From: Vibrio aestuarianus
Lineage (GTDB): Bacteria > Pseudomonadota > Gammaproteobacteria > Enterobacterales > Vibrionaceae
Direction: 5' to 3'
DNA: 37,982 nucleotides
NCBI RefSeq assembly: GCF_012395185.1
Contig: NZ_JAAZTU010000037.1
Span: 1 to 37,982, forward strand
The stretch's first letter is position 1, and every line of letters starts with the position of its first letter. Positions 8,160 through 17,467 of the stretch are shown in pieces. The notes under the pieces were generated by a model. It ran no database searches, was not told the origin of the DNA, and saw only the letters and a program-made list of their open reading frames with translations. A program made the position numbers and the translations under genes.

Positions 8160-10094
8160 ATGAGTATTTTTGACCACTTTCAGGCACGCTACGAGGCAGC
8201 CAAGGATGAAGAGCTTTCACTGCAAGAGTTTCTAGCACTATGTAAAGAAGATAAAAGTGCTTATGCCAATGCTGCTGAACGTCTCTTAATGGCGATAGGT
8301 GAACCAGAGCTGATTGATACAGCTAAGCACCCACGTCTTAGTCGTATTTTTTCAAACCGAGTCATTTCACGCTACAAAACTTTTGAAGATTTTTACGGCA
8401 TGGAAGAAGCCATCGAGCAGATTGTCTCTTACTTAAAACATGCCGCTCAAGGTTTAGAAGAACGTAAACAGATTCTCTATTTACTTGGCCCTGTTGGCGG
8501 TGGTAAATCTTCACTTGCAGAAAAGCTGAAAGCTTTAATCCAACAAATGCCTATCTATGTTTTATCTGCTGATGGCGCACGCAGCCCTGTCAACGACCAT
8601 CCATTCTGCTTGTTTGATGTCAACGAAGATGGCGAACTTCTCAAACAGGAATATGGCATCGAAAAACGTTATCTGCGTTCAATCATGTCACCATGGGCAG
8701 CGAAACGTCTGCATGAATTTGGTGGCGATATTTCCAAATTCAAAGTGGTTAAAGTAAAGCCATCGATTCTAGACCAAATAGCCGTTGCCAAAACTGAACC
8801 TGGAGATGAAAACAACCAAGATATTTCATCGCTCGTCGGTAAAGTTGATATCCGAAAATTGGAACATTTCTCGCAGGATGACCCCGACGCCTACAGCTAC
8901 TCCGGCGCGTTATGTAAAGCAAACCAGGGTGTCATGGAGTTTGTAGAAATGTTCAAAGCACCGTTGAAGGTGCTACACCCACTATTAACCGCAACCCAAG
9001 AGGGTAACTATAACGGTACGGAAGGTCTGTCTGCATTGCCATTCGATGGCATGATCCTCGCTCACTCCAATGAATCTGAATGGCAAACATTTAGAAACAA
9101 CAAGAACAATGAAGCCTTCCTCGACCGTGTATATATCGTGAAAGTACCTTATTGCTTGCGCGTTTCAGAAGAAGTTAAGATCTATCAAAAACTGCTCGAA
9201 CACAGCGAACTATCCAAGGCTCCTTGTTCACCAAGCACACTAGATCTCTTGAGTCAGTTCAGTATTTTATCTCGCTTAAAAGCACCAGAGAATTCTTCTC
9301 TATTCTCTAAAATGCGAGTTTATGATGGAGAAACGCTCAAAGATACTGATCCTAAAGCGAAAAGCTATCAAGAATACCGTGACTATGCGGGTGTCGACGA
9401 AGGCATGTCAGGACTATCAACTCGTTTTGCGTTCAAAATTTTATCGCGCGTATTTAACTTTGACCAAACGGAAGTGGCCGCTAACCCTGTGCATTTGTTC
9501 TACGTCATTGAACAGCAAATTGAACGAGAACAGTTCCCACAAGAAACCGCTGAACGTTACCTCGAGTTTTTAAAAGGCTACTTAGTCCCACGTTATGTCG
9601 AGTTTATTGGCAAAGAAATTCAAACCGCCTATTTAGAATCCTATTCTGAGTATGGACAAAATATCTTTGACCGTTACGTCACCTATGCCGACTTCTGGAT
9701 TCAAGATCAAGAATACCGAGATCCAGAAACAGGTCAGTTATTTGATCGTTCCTCTCTCAACAATGAACTAGAGAAAATCGAAAAAACAGCCGGTATCAGT
9801 AACCCCAAAGATTTCCGTAATGAAATCGTAAACTTTGTACTGCGTGCGAAAGCCAACAACAATGGTAAGAACCCAGTTTGGACAAGCTACGAAAAATTGC
9901 GCACGGTTATTGAGAAAAAAATGTTCTCCAATACAGAGGAACTGCTTCCTGTAATCTCCTTTAATACCAAAACGTCTTCAGATGATCAGAAAAAACACGA
10001 TGATTTTGTCGCTCGTATGATGGAAAAAGGTTACACAGAGAAACAAGTAAGGCTGTTGTCTGAATGGTATTTACGCGTACGTAAGTCCTCTTAA
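8160..10094 (+). CDS. yeaG: PrkA family serine protein kinase / AAA+ protein
   Basis: The product is 644 aa, the same length as E. coli YeaG. An N-terminal AAA+ domain carries the Walker A GPVGGGKSS (110-118). The C-terminal part is the PrkA kinase-like region. In E. coli and Bacillus these cytoplasmic proteins act in stationary-phase, sporulation or nitrogen-starvation programmes, and both kinase and ATP-dependent protease activity have been reported, so the biochemistry is disputed. The gene starts the conserved three-gene cluster prkA-yeaH-spoVR. AGAGGGG precedes the ATG by several bases. An 83-base gap with a strong hairpin separates it from yeaH. Confidence 0.96.
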   Translation: MSIFDHFQARYEAAKDEELSLQEFLALCKEDKSAYANAAERLLMAIGEPELIDTAKHPRLSRIFSNRVISRYKTFEDFYGMEEAIEQIVSYLKHAAQGLEERKQILYLLGPVGGGKSSLAEKLKALIQQMPIYVLSADGARSPVNDHPFCLFDVNEDGELLKQEYGIEKRYLRSIMSPWAAKRLHEFGGDISKFKVVKVKPSILDQIAVAKTEPGDENNQDISSLVGKVDIRKLEHFSQDDPDAYSYSGALCKANQGVMEFVEMFKAPLKVLHPLLTATQEGNYNGTEGLSALPFDGMILAHSNESEWQTFRNNKNNEAFLDRVYIVKVPYCLRVSEEVKIYQKLLEHSELSKAPCSPSTLDLLSQFSILSRLKAPENSSLFSKMRVYDGETLKDTDPKAKSYQEYRDYAGVDEGMSGLSTRFAFKILSRVFNFDQTEVAANPVHLFYVIEQQIEREQFPQETAERYLEFLKGYLVPRYVEFIGKEIQTAYLESYSEYGQNIFDRYVTYADFWIQDQEYRDPETGQLFDRSSLNNELEKIEKTAGISNPKDFRNEIVNFVLRAKANNNGKNPVWTSYEKLRTVIEKKMFSNTEELLPVISFNTKTSSDDQKKHDDFVARMMEKGYTEKQVRLLSEWYLRVRKSS

Positions 10095-10117
10095 CTTCAG
10101 CAGGCCCAAATCCGTAA

Positions 10118-10154
10118 CGGTATGTTAACCATAAGTTCTATGGTTAACATCCGG
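10118..10154 (+). promoter_or_regulatory. Strong intercistronic hairpin between prkA and yeaH
   Basis: Perfect 12-bp arms ATGTTAACCATA (10122-10133) and TATGGTTAACAT (10139-10150) flank a 5-nt loop. The stem can be lengthened by three CGG/CCG pairs past one bulged T. There is no T run, so it does not look like an intrinsic terminator. An RNA stability or processing element that sets prkA versus yeaH levels is the likely reading, inferred from position and shape. Confidence 0.6.
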
Positions 10155-10177
10155 GAGATGTTTTCAAGGGGATACTC

Positions 10178-11449
10178 ATGGCGCAATTCATCGACAGAAG
10201 ATTGAACGGTAAAAACAAAAGTGCGGTCAATCGACAACGCTTTTTACGCCGTCATAAAGAGCAGATCAAAGAATCTGTTGCAGATGCTGTCAATCGCCGT
10301 TCCATTACCAATACGGAATCAGGCGAAGACGTATCAATACCTAATCACGACATTAAAGAGCCAGTCTTTCATCAAGGCAAAGGCGGCTTAAGGGAACGAG
10401 TCCACCCAGGTAATGATCAATTTATTACTGGAGACAAAATTGAACGTCCAAAAGGTGGTGCCCAAGGAGGAGGTTCAGGCGAAGGAGATGCGAGTGACAG
10501 CGGTGAAGGTCAAGATGAATTTATTTTCCAAATATCAAAAGACGAATATCTCGATATTTTGTTTGAAGATCTTGAACTACCCAACTTAGAAAAGAATCAA
10601 ATCAACAAGATTACTGAATGGAAAACGCACCGTTCTGGTTACAAAACGGCAGGGTCAGCTTCCAATATCGCCATTGTTCGCTCACTACAACAATCTCTAG
10701 CTCGGCGCACCGCAATGACAGCGGGCAAACGCCGTTTGATGGCAGAGCTCGAAGATGAGTTATTACGTATTCAACATACCGAACCCGCACAAATGTTAGA
10801 GGAAAAAAGACTCCAACAAGAAATAGAGGAACTGCGGAAAAAAATTGAAAGTGTCCCGTTTATTGACACCTTCGATTTACGATTCAAAAACTATGAAAAG
10901 CGTCCGGTTCCTTCAAGCCAAGCGGTAATGTTTTGCTTGATGGATGTTTCAGGGTCAATGGATCAGGCTACGAAAGACATAGCAAAACGTTTTTACGTAC
11001 TGTTATACCTATTCCTCACTCGTACCTATGAGAATGTGGAAGTAGTCTTTATCCGCCATCACACTCAAGCAAAAGAAGTCGACGAACATGAGTTCTTCTA
11101 CTCGCAAGAAACGGGCGGTACCATTGTTTCTAGTGCACTCAAATTGATGAATGAAATTATTGAGCAGCGTTACCCACTAGGGGAATGGAATATTTATGCA
11201 GCGCAAGCATCAGACGGCGACAACTGGGCAGACGATTCACCACGTTGTAAGGAATTACTCACCACTCAACTGCTGCCTTGTTGCCAGTATTACGCCTATA
11301 TCGAAATTACTCGTCGCTCACATCAAACCTTGTGGCACGAATACGAAAAATTACAGCCATCATTTGGCAATTTTGCCATTAAAAATATTCGCACCGTGGA
11401 TGACATATTTCCTGTATTTAGGGAGCTATTCCAAAAGGAAACAGCTTAG
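10178..11449 (+). CDS. yeaH: YeaH family protein (DUF444 / UPF0229)
   Basis: The 423-aa product is close to E. coli YeaH (~427 aa). The N-terminus (MAQFIDRRLNGKNKSAVNRQ) is typical. A Gly-rich linker (about 95-110, GGAQGGGSGEGDASDSGEG) is followed by a coiled-coil-like charged segment (about 185-225) and then a von Willebrand A-like fold. Its metal-site motif DVSGS starts at D256 and a second loop, GGTIVSSAL, follows. The biochemical role is unknown; the family is consistently found with PrkA and SpoVR and may bridge them. AAGGGGA precedes the ATG. Its stop is 12 bases before the spoVR ATG, so the two are very likely co-translated. Confidence 0.95.
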   Translation: MAQFIDRRLNGKNKSAVNRQRFLRRHKEQIKESVADAVNRRSITNTESGEDVSIPNHDIKEPVFHQGKGGLRERVHPGNDQFITGDKIERPKGGAQGGGSGEGDASDSGEGQDEFIFQISKDEYLDILFEDLELPNLEKNQINKITEWKTHRSGYKTAGSASNIAIVRSLQQSLARRTAMTAGKRRLMAELEDELLRIQHTEPAQMLEEKRLQQEIEELRKKIESVPFIDTFDLRFKNYEKRPVPSSQAVMFCLMDVSGSMDQATKDIAKRFYVLLYLFLTRTYENVEVVFIRHHTQAKEVDEHEFFYSQETGGTIVSSALKLMNEIIEQRYPLGEWNIYAAQASDGDNWADDSPRCKELLTTQLLPCCQYYAYIEITRRSHQTLWHEYEKLQPSFGNFAIKNIRTVDDIFPVFRELFQKETA

Positions 11450-11461
11450 GGAGGCGTGCTA

Positions 11462-13006
11462 ATGACGACAAAAACTAAAGGGGCGGCTAAGCATAAAAAC
11501 AAAATGCTACCAGATGGGCCCGACTGGACATTTGAAATTTTAGAACAGTACCACACGGAAATTCGCCGTGTCGCTGAGTTCTATCGGCTAGATACCTACC
11601 CTAACCAAATTGAGGTGATCACCTCAGAACAGATGATGGATGCCTACTCGAGTATTGGTATGCCGATCAACTACAACCACTGGTCGTTTGGTAAAAAATT
11701 CATTCAAACCGAGCAAGGCTACAAGCATGGTCAAATGGGTCTAGCGTATGAAATTGTAATAAACTCTGACCCATGTATCGCCTACCTCATGGAAGAAAAT
11801 ACCGTCACCATGCAAGCATTAGTTATGGCGCACGCTTGTTATGGACATAACTCTTTCTTCAAAGGTAACTATCTGTTTCAAACCTGGACGGATGCCAGCT
11901 CTATTATCGACTATCTGCTATTTGCGAAAAACTACATCACACAATGTGAAGAGAAATACGGCGTGTCAGAAGTCGAGTCTCTCGTAGACTCTTGCCATGC
12001 ATTAATGAACTACGGAGTCGACCGCTATAAACGTCCAGAAAAAATATCCATTGCTGAAGAAAAAGTGCGACAAGAAGAACGTGAAGCCTATTTGCAATCG
12101 CAAGTTAATGAACTCTGGCGAACCGTTCCTAAAGCGAAAACCAAAGAAGAAGACCTTAAAGTTCGATTTCCTAGCGAGCCTCAAGAAAATATTCTTTACT
12201 TCATTGAAAAACACGCACCGTTACTCGAACCTTGGCAGCGTGAAATCGTACGAATTGTGCGTAAGATAAGTCAGTACTTTTATCCACAAAAACAAACTCA
12301 AGTAATGAACGAAGGTTGGGCAACGTTCTGGCATTACACTATTTTGAATCATCTCTATGACGAAGGTTTGGTCTCTGAGAAATTTATTCTCGAGTTTCTT
12401 CACAGTCACACTAGCGTTGTCGCTCAACCTTCCTACAACAGCCCATATTTCAGTGGTATAAACCCTTATGCTCTCGGGTTTGCTATGTTTCGCGATATTA
12501 AACGTATTTGTGAAGAACCCACAGACGAAGATAAAGAGTGGTTTCCTGAACTGGCAGGAACAGATTGGCTAGATGCCGTTCATTTTGCGATGCAAAACTT
12601 TAAAGACGAAAGCTTTATCAGCCAATATTTATCACCGAAGTTAATGCGCGATTTCAAACTATTTGCTGTGTTAGATGATGACAGAAAAAATTTTATTGAA
12701 GTGAGCGCCATTCATAATGACTCGGGATATCACGCAATACGAGAAAAGCTTGCTGCACAGTACAACCTAAGTAATTTAGAACCGAACATCCAAGTATTTA
12801 ATGTTGATGTACGAGGTGACCGTTCGCTCACTCTTCAACATGTCCCCCATGAGCGTATTCCACTAGACCCAAGCTATGAAGAAGTCATGAAACATCTTTA
12901 CCGTTTGTGGGGATTTGATGTCATTTTAGAAGAAGTAAAAGAAACAGGACGCAGAGAAATTCTGACCACTTGCCCTCAACGCGGAGATTACGATACCCGA
13001 ATCTAA
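11462..13006 (+). CDS. ycgB: SpoVR family protein (YcgB)
   Basis: The 514-aa product matches SpoVR/YcgB (E. coli YcgB ~510 aa), with the typical opening DWTFEILEQYHTEIRRVAEF and the conserved HACYGHNSFFKGNYLF and MNEGWATFWHY segments. The latter two are His/Glu-rich and hint at a metal site, though no activity is established to my knowledge. In Bacillus the relative affects spore cortex formation; in Gram-negatives it travels with prkA and yeaH in starvation response. I chose the ATG at 11462 because AGGGAGG (11448-11454) is 7 bases upstream. The GTG two codons earlier would leave only one base. Confidence 0.94.
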   Translation: MTTKTKGAAKHKNKMLPDGPDWTFEILEQYHTEIRRVAEFYRLDTYPNQIEVITSEQMMDAYSSIGMPINYNHWSFGKKFIQTEQGYKHGQMGLAYEIVINSDPCIAYLMEENTVTMQALVMAHACYGHNSFFKGNYLFQTWTDASSIIDYLLFAKNYITQCEEKYGVSEVESLVDSCHALMNYGVDRYKRPEKISIAEEKVRQEEREAYLQSQVNELWRTVPKAKTKEEDLKVRFPSEPQENILYFIEKHAPLLEPWQREIVRIVRKISQYFYPQKQTQVMNEGWATFWHYTILNHLYDEGLVSEKFILEFLHSHTSVVAQPSYNSPYFSGINPYALGFAMFRDIKRICEEPTDEDKEWFPELAGTDWLDAVHFAMQNFKDESFISQYLSPKLMRDFKLFAVLDDDRKNFIEVSAIHNDSGYHAIREKLAAQYNLSNLEPNIQVFNVDVRGDRSLTLQHVPHERIPLDPSYEEVMKHLYRLWGFDVILEEVKETGRREILTTCPQRGDYDTRI

Positions 13007-13026
13007 CCATCTCCAATCGTTATATT

Positions 13027-13063
13027 AAAAGCGTACAGAAACCTTATGCCCTGTACGCTTTTA
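13027..13063 (+). terminator. Intrinsic terminator after spoVR
   Basis: AAAAGCGTACAG (13027-13038) pairs with CTGTACGCTTTT (13051-13062) around a 12-nt loop, 20 bases after the spoVR stop. It ends the prkA-yeaH-spoVR unit. Confidence 0.88.
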
Positions 13064-13186
13064 CTTTTCAGCCATCTCCCAAGCCACTCACCCAGAGAAA
13101 AGTAATAATTTATTACAATGTCGTTCACATTTAATTCATCATGATTTTGCTTAAATAAAGACACTAACTTTTATAGGGATGTTTTT

Positions 13187-13708
13187 ATGAAATACAACAA
13201 AATCATCATCGTAATCCACTGGATGATTGCTTTACTGTTTGCTTCGCTATTTTTAAGTGACTCACTACGTTCCTTTGCCGACAAAGGAAGCGAAATGCGC
13301 GTATTTTGGCTTAATTTACATGCGTGGTTTGGGGTGAGTGTATTTGCGCTCACTCTTGCTCGCTTAGCGGTAAAACTCGCAACACAAGCTCCAGCCCCTG
13401 TCTATGAAGATGGCATTATGAAAACGCTGCTCCGCGCTGTGCACATCATTCTTTATTTGATCACTTTGCTGGTGCCAATTAGTGGTTATCTACGCTTTGC
13501 AGGTAGAGGACGAGAACTCACAATAGCTGGTGACGCTATTCCATCAATCATTGATAAAAGCGAATGGCTTTACGATATAGGGAAAGCGGCTCATGGCGAA
13601 GTGATGCAAATTTTGGTGTTAACGGTTATTGGAGGCCATATCGCAGCAGCACTCTACCACCACTTTATTATGAAAGATCAAACTATGTCACGAATTAAAC
13701 TTAACTAG
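13187..13708 (+). CDS. Cytochrome b561 family membrane protein
   Basis: This 173-aa inner-membrane protein has four hydrophobic helices and is of the bacterial CybB type. Candidate haem-ligand histidines are visible: H11 (VIHWM), H45 (LHAWFG), H86 (AVHIILYL), H136 (AAHGEVM) and H151 (GGHIAAALYHH). The family moves electrons between quinol and haem; E. coli CybB can oxidise superoxide. The physiological partner here is unknown. An AT-rich stretch (13085-13180) should hold its promoter, and it is flanked by terminators, so it is monocistronic. Confidence 0.9.
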   Translation: MKYNKIIIVIHWMIALLFASLFLSDSLRSFADKGSEMRVFWLNLHAWFGVSVFALTLARLAVKLATQAPAPVYEDGIMKTLLRAVHIILYLITLLVPISGYLRFAGRGRELTIAGDAIPSIIDKSEWLYDIGKAAHGEVMQILVLTVIGGHIAAALYHHFIMKDQTMSRIKLN

Positions 13709-13737
13709 CCATCAAGACGATAGCTAATAGCAGACAC

Positions 13738-13763
13738 AAAAAAGGAGCAACTTGCTCCTTTTT
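13738..13763. terminator. Bidirectional terminator between cytochrome b561 gene and kdsB
   Basis: AAAAAGGAGCAA and TTGCTCCTTTTT form a near-perfect palindrome with A and T runs on either side, so it can serve both converging genes. It abuts the kdsB stop at 13764. Confidence 0.9.
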
Positions 13764-14516
13764 CTACCTCTGGCTCACAATGGCGCGAACCAACTCTAAG
13801 TCTTCCGGTGTATCAACCCCTGCTGGTGGTGATTCTTTTGCCACATCAACATGGATTTTTTCACCGTACCAAAGCACACGCAGCTGCTCTAAACATTCTA
13901 TTTTCTCAAGCATGCTTGGTTGCCAATTAATATAAGTATTAATGAAACCCGCTCGATAAGCATAAATACCAATATGACGAAGCAATGGCTGCGCAATCTG
14001 TTTTTGAGCAGTGGAAAAGTTGTCTCGATCCCAAGGAATCGTTGCACGGCTAAAATAGAGTGCGTAGCCCTCTTTATCAGTGATGACCTTGACTGCATTG
14101 GGATTAAACACTTCAGCTTCATCGGCAATCTCGACGGCCAGAGTCGCCATCGGTGCTGTGCTATTCGCTAAATTATGCGCAACCTGCTGAATGATACTTG
14201 GAGGGATAAGAGGTTCGTCACCTTGTACATTGACGATGATGTGGTCATCGGCGATGCCCATCAGTTTAACCACTTCAGCCAAACGTTCCGTGCCTGATTC
14301 ATGGTTCGGTGACGTCATACACACCTCACCGCCAAAAGCGTGTACCGCTTGTTCTACACGCGCATCGTCGGTTGCAACAACCACACGATCGGCTCCGGCT
14401 TGTTTAGCTTGTTCATAAACCCACTCAATCATCGGTTTACCACCAATATCAGCCAGTGGTTTTCCCGGTAAACGAGTCGATTGATAACGTGCAGGAATGA
14501 CAACCGTGAACGACAT
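13764..14516 (-). CDS. kdsB: 3-deoxy-manno-octulosonate cytidylyltransferase
   Basis: The cytoplasmic enzyme activates Kdo with CTP to give CMP-Kdo, the donor for the LPS inner core. The product is 250 aa, the usual length. The nucleotide-binding N-terminus FTVVIPARYQSTRLPGKPLA, VNVQGDEPLI and the C-terminal GVDTPEDLELVRAI are all family signatures. The ATG overlaps the ycaR stop by one base (TAATG), indicating translational coupling. It is the last gene of the comEC-msbA-lpxK-ycaR-kdsB run and ends at a bidirectional terminator. Confidence 0.98.
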   Translation of the reverse strand: MSFTVVIPARYQSTRLPGKPLADIGGKPMIEWVYEQAKQAGADRVVVATDDARVEQAVHAFGGEVCMTSPNHESGTERLAEVVKLMGIADDHIIVNVQGDEPLIPPSIIQQVAHNLANSTAPMATLAVEIADEAEVFNPNAVKVITDKEGYALYFSRATIPWDRDNFSTAQKQIAQPLLRHIGIYAYRAGFINTYINWQPSMLEKIECLEQLRVLWYGEKIHVDVAKESPPAGVDTPEDLELVRAIVSQR

Positions 14517-14695
14517 TATCGTCCCTCTTCCATCGTCATGCTGCGAGCTTCCGGTTCAAGAAGCACTGGAATGCCTTCTTTGATCGGGTAAGCTAAGCGA
14601 TCAAGTTTACAAATAAGCTCTTGATTTTCTTTATCATAAGTCAGCTTCCCTTTGCATACAGGGCAAGCAACGATTTCAAGCAGACGGTGATCCAT
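14516..14695 (-). CDS. ycaR: Trm112-like zinc-ribbon protein YcaR
   Basis: This 59-aa product reads MDHRLLEIVACPVCKGKL..., with CPVC (11-14) and a third cysteine at 29 in LICKLDRLAYPI. That matches the short bacterial Trm112/UPF0434 family. Its 5' end overlaps the lpxK 3' end by 20 bases and its stop overlaps the kdsB ATG, as expected for the conserved lpxK-ycaR-kdsB order. In eukaryotes Trm112 activates methyltransferases; the bacterial partner is unclear. Confidence 0.93.
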   Translation of the reverse strand: MDHRLLEIVACPVCKGKLTYDKENQELICKLDRLAYPIKEGIPVLLEPEARSMTMEEGR

Positions 14696-15686
14696 ATGGC
14701 TTCATTACCTCTATTATTTTATCCAAAATACGCTGTTCATCTTTCGCGTCAAATTGAGCAGAAACCGGAAGATACCACCAATTTTCTTTGGCAAATCCCG
14801 CGCATTTAACAGCATCTTTTTCAGTCATAATGACGTTTGCACCTTGTTTTGCAAGCGCCGCTAACTCTGACGGTTTAAAGTCTTGGTGATCCGCAAAACC
14901 TTGAGTGACGATAGGTTTTGCTCCTAATTTATCTAAAGTATCAAAAAAACGAGGGGGATGACCGATCCCCGCAAAAGCGACGAGATCTTCAAGTTGGCTT
15001 ACAGGAACTTTCTCACCACTAACCAGATTGACAGCCAAGCTTGGGGATAAATGCATCGCAATCTCACCACATTGTGCCTGACCACCATTTGTCACAATAA
15101 AGTCAACGTCGGTTAAACGAGTGACAGGTTCTCTTAATGGCCCAAGCGGGATAAGCTGCTGATTACCAAAACGGCGCACTCCGTCCACAACGACAAACTC
15201 AATATCACGTTGCAGAGCATAATGCTGAAGTCCATCGTCAGTGATAATTACATCAACCCCTAATGGCAGCAAGGCCTTTACGGCATCGGAGCGAATTGGG
15301 GCTACAGCAACCGGAGCCCCAGTTCGACGATAAATCAGCTTTGGTTCATCACCACTATGAGCTGTAGGCGTGTTGTCATTGAGGACAAGAGGATAAAATG
15401 GCGACTTTCCACCATACCCCCGAGATACAACGCCCGGCTTAAAGCCTTGTCTTTGTAAAGCTTCTACTAGCCAAATCACCACCGGCGTTTTTCCATTCCC
15501 ACCAGCAGTAATATTGCCGACTACAACCACTGGGACTGGAGCACGAAAGCTCTCTTTCTTTCCAAGTGTAAACGCCTGCTTGCGTGACTGACTGATCACA
15601 CCAAAAAGCAAACTGAGCGGCCATAACAATGGCCACAATAGATATTTTAATGGATGATTTTCAAACCAGATTTTCTCAATCACCAC
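14676..15686 (-). CDS. lpxK: Tetraacyldisaccharide 4'-kinase
   Basis: LpxK phosphorylates the 4' position of the lipid A disaccharide at the inner face of the inner membrane. The product is 336 aa with an N-terminal hydrophobic anchor (about 14-31), a P-loop GNITAGGNGKTP (57-68), DDGLQHYALQRD and the C-terminal MTEKDAVKC motif, all family hallmarks. Translation appears to begin with GTG directly after the msbA TAA; a second GTG is the next codon, and which is used cannot be decided. The 3' end overlaps ycaR by 20 bases. Co-transcription with msbA links lipid A synthesis and export. Confidence 0.97.
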   Translation of the reverse strand: MVIEKIWFENHPLKYLLWPLLWPLSLLFGVISQSRKQAFTLGKKESFRAPVPVVVVGNITAGGNGKTPVVIWLVEALQRQGFKPGVVSRGYGGKSPFYPLVLNDNTPTAHSGDEPKLIYRRTGAPVAVAPIRSDAVKALLPLGVDVIITDDGLQHYALQRDIEFVVVDGVRRFGNQQLIPLGPLREPVTRLTDVDFIVTNGGQAQCGEIAMHLSPSLAVNLVSGEKVPVSQLEDLVAFAGIGHPPRFFDTLDKLGAKPIVTQGFADHQDFKPSELAALAKQGANVIMTEKDAVKCAGFAKENWWYLPVSAQFDAKDEQRILDKIIEVMKPYGSPSA

Positions 15687-17435
15687 TTAGTCACCAAATT
15701 GAATTCGGTGTAACTGTGCATAGGCACCATCTTTAGCAATCAGTTCTGCATGATGACCCCGCTCAATGATCTCACCCTCATCAACCACCAAAATTTCGTC
15801 GGCTTCTTCAATAGTAGAAAGACGGTGGGCAATCACCAGTACGGTTTTATTTTTTTGTAACTCTTCTAATGCTGCCTGAATTGCTCGTTCTGATTCAGTG
15901 TCCAACGCCGATGTCGCCTCGTCTAAAATCAGTACTGGTGCATCACGTAGTAGTGCGCGCGCAATGGCAATACGCTGTCTTTGACCACCTGACAAACTCG
16001 CACCATTTTCACCAATCATAGTATCCAAACCATTAGGCATAGTCTGAATAAACTCCATGGCATGCGCTAACTTCGCAGCATGTTCAATTTGTTCACGGCT
16101 ATACTCACCTTCTGCGGCATAAGCGATATTATTAGCAATTGTGTCATTGAATAGATGCACATTTTGCGAAACGAGCGCAAAGTGGGTACGTAAATTCTTC
16201 AGTTTATAATCTCGAATATCATGTTCATCAAGATAAATAGCACCAGAATCCACATCATAGAAGCGAGTAAACAAGCTCGCAATGGTACTTTTTCCTGAAC
16301 CTGAACGTCCAACTAAAGCAATGGTTTTTCCGGCAGGGACAGTGAAATTGACGTTCGATAATGCAGGTTTTTCGTTACCTTGATAGGTAAACGTTACATC
16401 TTCAACCTTAATATCACCACGCACTTTATCGGTTTCAAATGTGCCGCTATCACGTTCAGTTTCTAAATCAATAAGAGCAAACAGCGTTTGGCTTGCAGCC
16501 ATACCACGTTGGAAATCAGAAGTCACACTGGTTAAGGCTTTTAGTGGGCGCATTAAACCAAACATCGCAGAGAATACGACCGTAAAAGTGCCTGGTGTTA
16601 AGTCAGCACGAATCGAATCAACACTGGCCAAAAAGAGCACTGTCACTAACGCTAAAGAGGCAATCATTTGAATGATAGGATCCGCAATAGACTGCGCAGC
16701 GACAAGCTTCATTGTTTGCTGACGCATGCTATTACTAACATTGTCAAAGCGTTTACTCTCTACTTTCTGACCACCGTAACTAAGCACGACTTTATGCCCT
16801 TTCAGCATCTGTTCTGCAGACGACGTGACATGTCCCATAGTGGTTTGCATACCCTTAGAAATCTTGCGAAAACGTTTAGAAACGACGCTAATTCCCATTG
16901 CAACTACTGGAGCAACAACAATAAGTACCAATGATAACTGCCAACTATTCCAAAACATTAAAGTTAACAGGCCAATGATACTTGCCCCTTCTCGTACAAT
17001 ACTAACTAAAGCGCGGCTGGTAGCTCCTGCTACCTGCTCTGAATCATAAGTAATTCGAGACAGCAACCCTCCCGTAGACTCTTTATCAAAGAAGCTAACA
17101 GGCATATGCATAAACTGGTTGAAAATCTTGCGGCGCATTTGCATTACGACATTGCCCGACACCCAGCTTAAGCAATAAGACGAAACAAACCCACTCAGAC
17201 CTCGTATCGCCATCATTCCTAAAATAATAAAGGGCAAAATTCGCAGAAAGTCTGATTCAGCATTACCAAAACCCTCATCAAGCAGCGGTTTTAACAAAGA
17301 AACCATGTAAGTATCTGAAACTGCGTTGATTATCAATGCCACTACAGCAACAGCCAAACCTGATTTATAGAGGCGGATATAAGTCCAGAGTCGTTTAAAC
17401 GTTTGCCAAGTAGTTTCGTCAGTATGTTGTGACAT
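15687..17435 (-). CDS. msbA: Lipid A export ATP-binding/permease protein MsbA
   Basis: This inner-membrane half-transporter works as a homodimer and flips core-lipid A from the inner to the outer leaflet. The product is 582 aa, as in E. coli. An N-terminal six-helix ABC exporter domain (about 20-320) is followed by a nucleotide-binding domain with Walker A GRSGSGKS (from G376), signature LSGGQRQR and Walker B VLILDEATSALD. It lies 32 bases downstream of comEC, with no terminator between, and touches lpxK with zero gap. Confidence 0.98.
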   Translation of the reverse strand: MSQHTDETTWQTFKRLWTYIRLYKSGLAVAVVALIINAVSDTYMVSLLKPLLDEGFGNAESDFLRILPFIILGMMAIRGLSGFVSSYCLSWVSGNVVMQMRRKIFNQFMHMPVSFFDKESTGGLLSRITYDSEQVAGATSRALVSIVREGASIIGLLTLMFWNSWQLSLVLIVVAPVVAMGISVVSKRFRKISKGMQTTMGHVTSSAEQMLKGHKVVLSYGGQKVESKRFDNVSNSMRQQTMKLVAAQSIADPIIQMIASLALVTVLFLASVDSIRADLTPGTFTVVFSAMFGLMRPLKALTSVTSDFQRGMAASQTLFALIDLETERDSGTFETDKVRGDIKVEDVTFTYQGNEKPALSNVNFTVPAGKTIALVGRSGSGKSTIASLFTRFYDVDSGAIYLDEHDIRDYKLKNLRTHFALVSQNVHLFNDTIANNIAYAAEGEYSREQIEHAAKLAHAMEFIQTMPNGLDTMIGENGASLSGGQRQRIAIARALLRDAPVLILDEATSALDTESERAIQAALEELQKNKTVLVIAHRLSTIEEADEILVVDEGEIIERGHHAELIAKDGAYAQLHRIQFGD

Positions 17436-17467
17436 AGAAGTGCTTTGTTCTTATGAAAAAATTACGC

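Noticed and set aside
11456..11461. GTG start for spoVR two codons upstream
   Set aside because: Only one base separates it from the AGGGAGG site; ATG 11462 has normal spacing.
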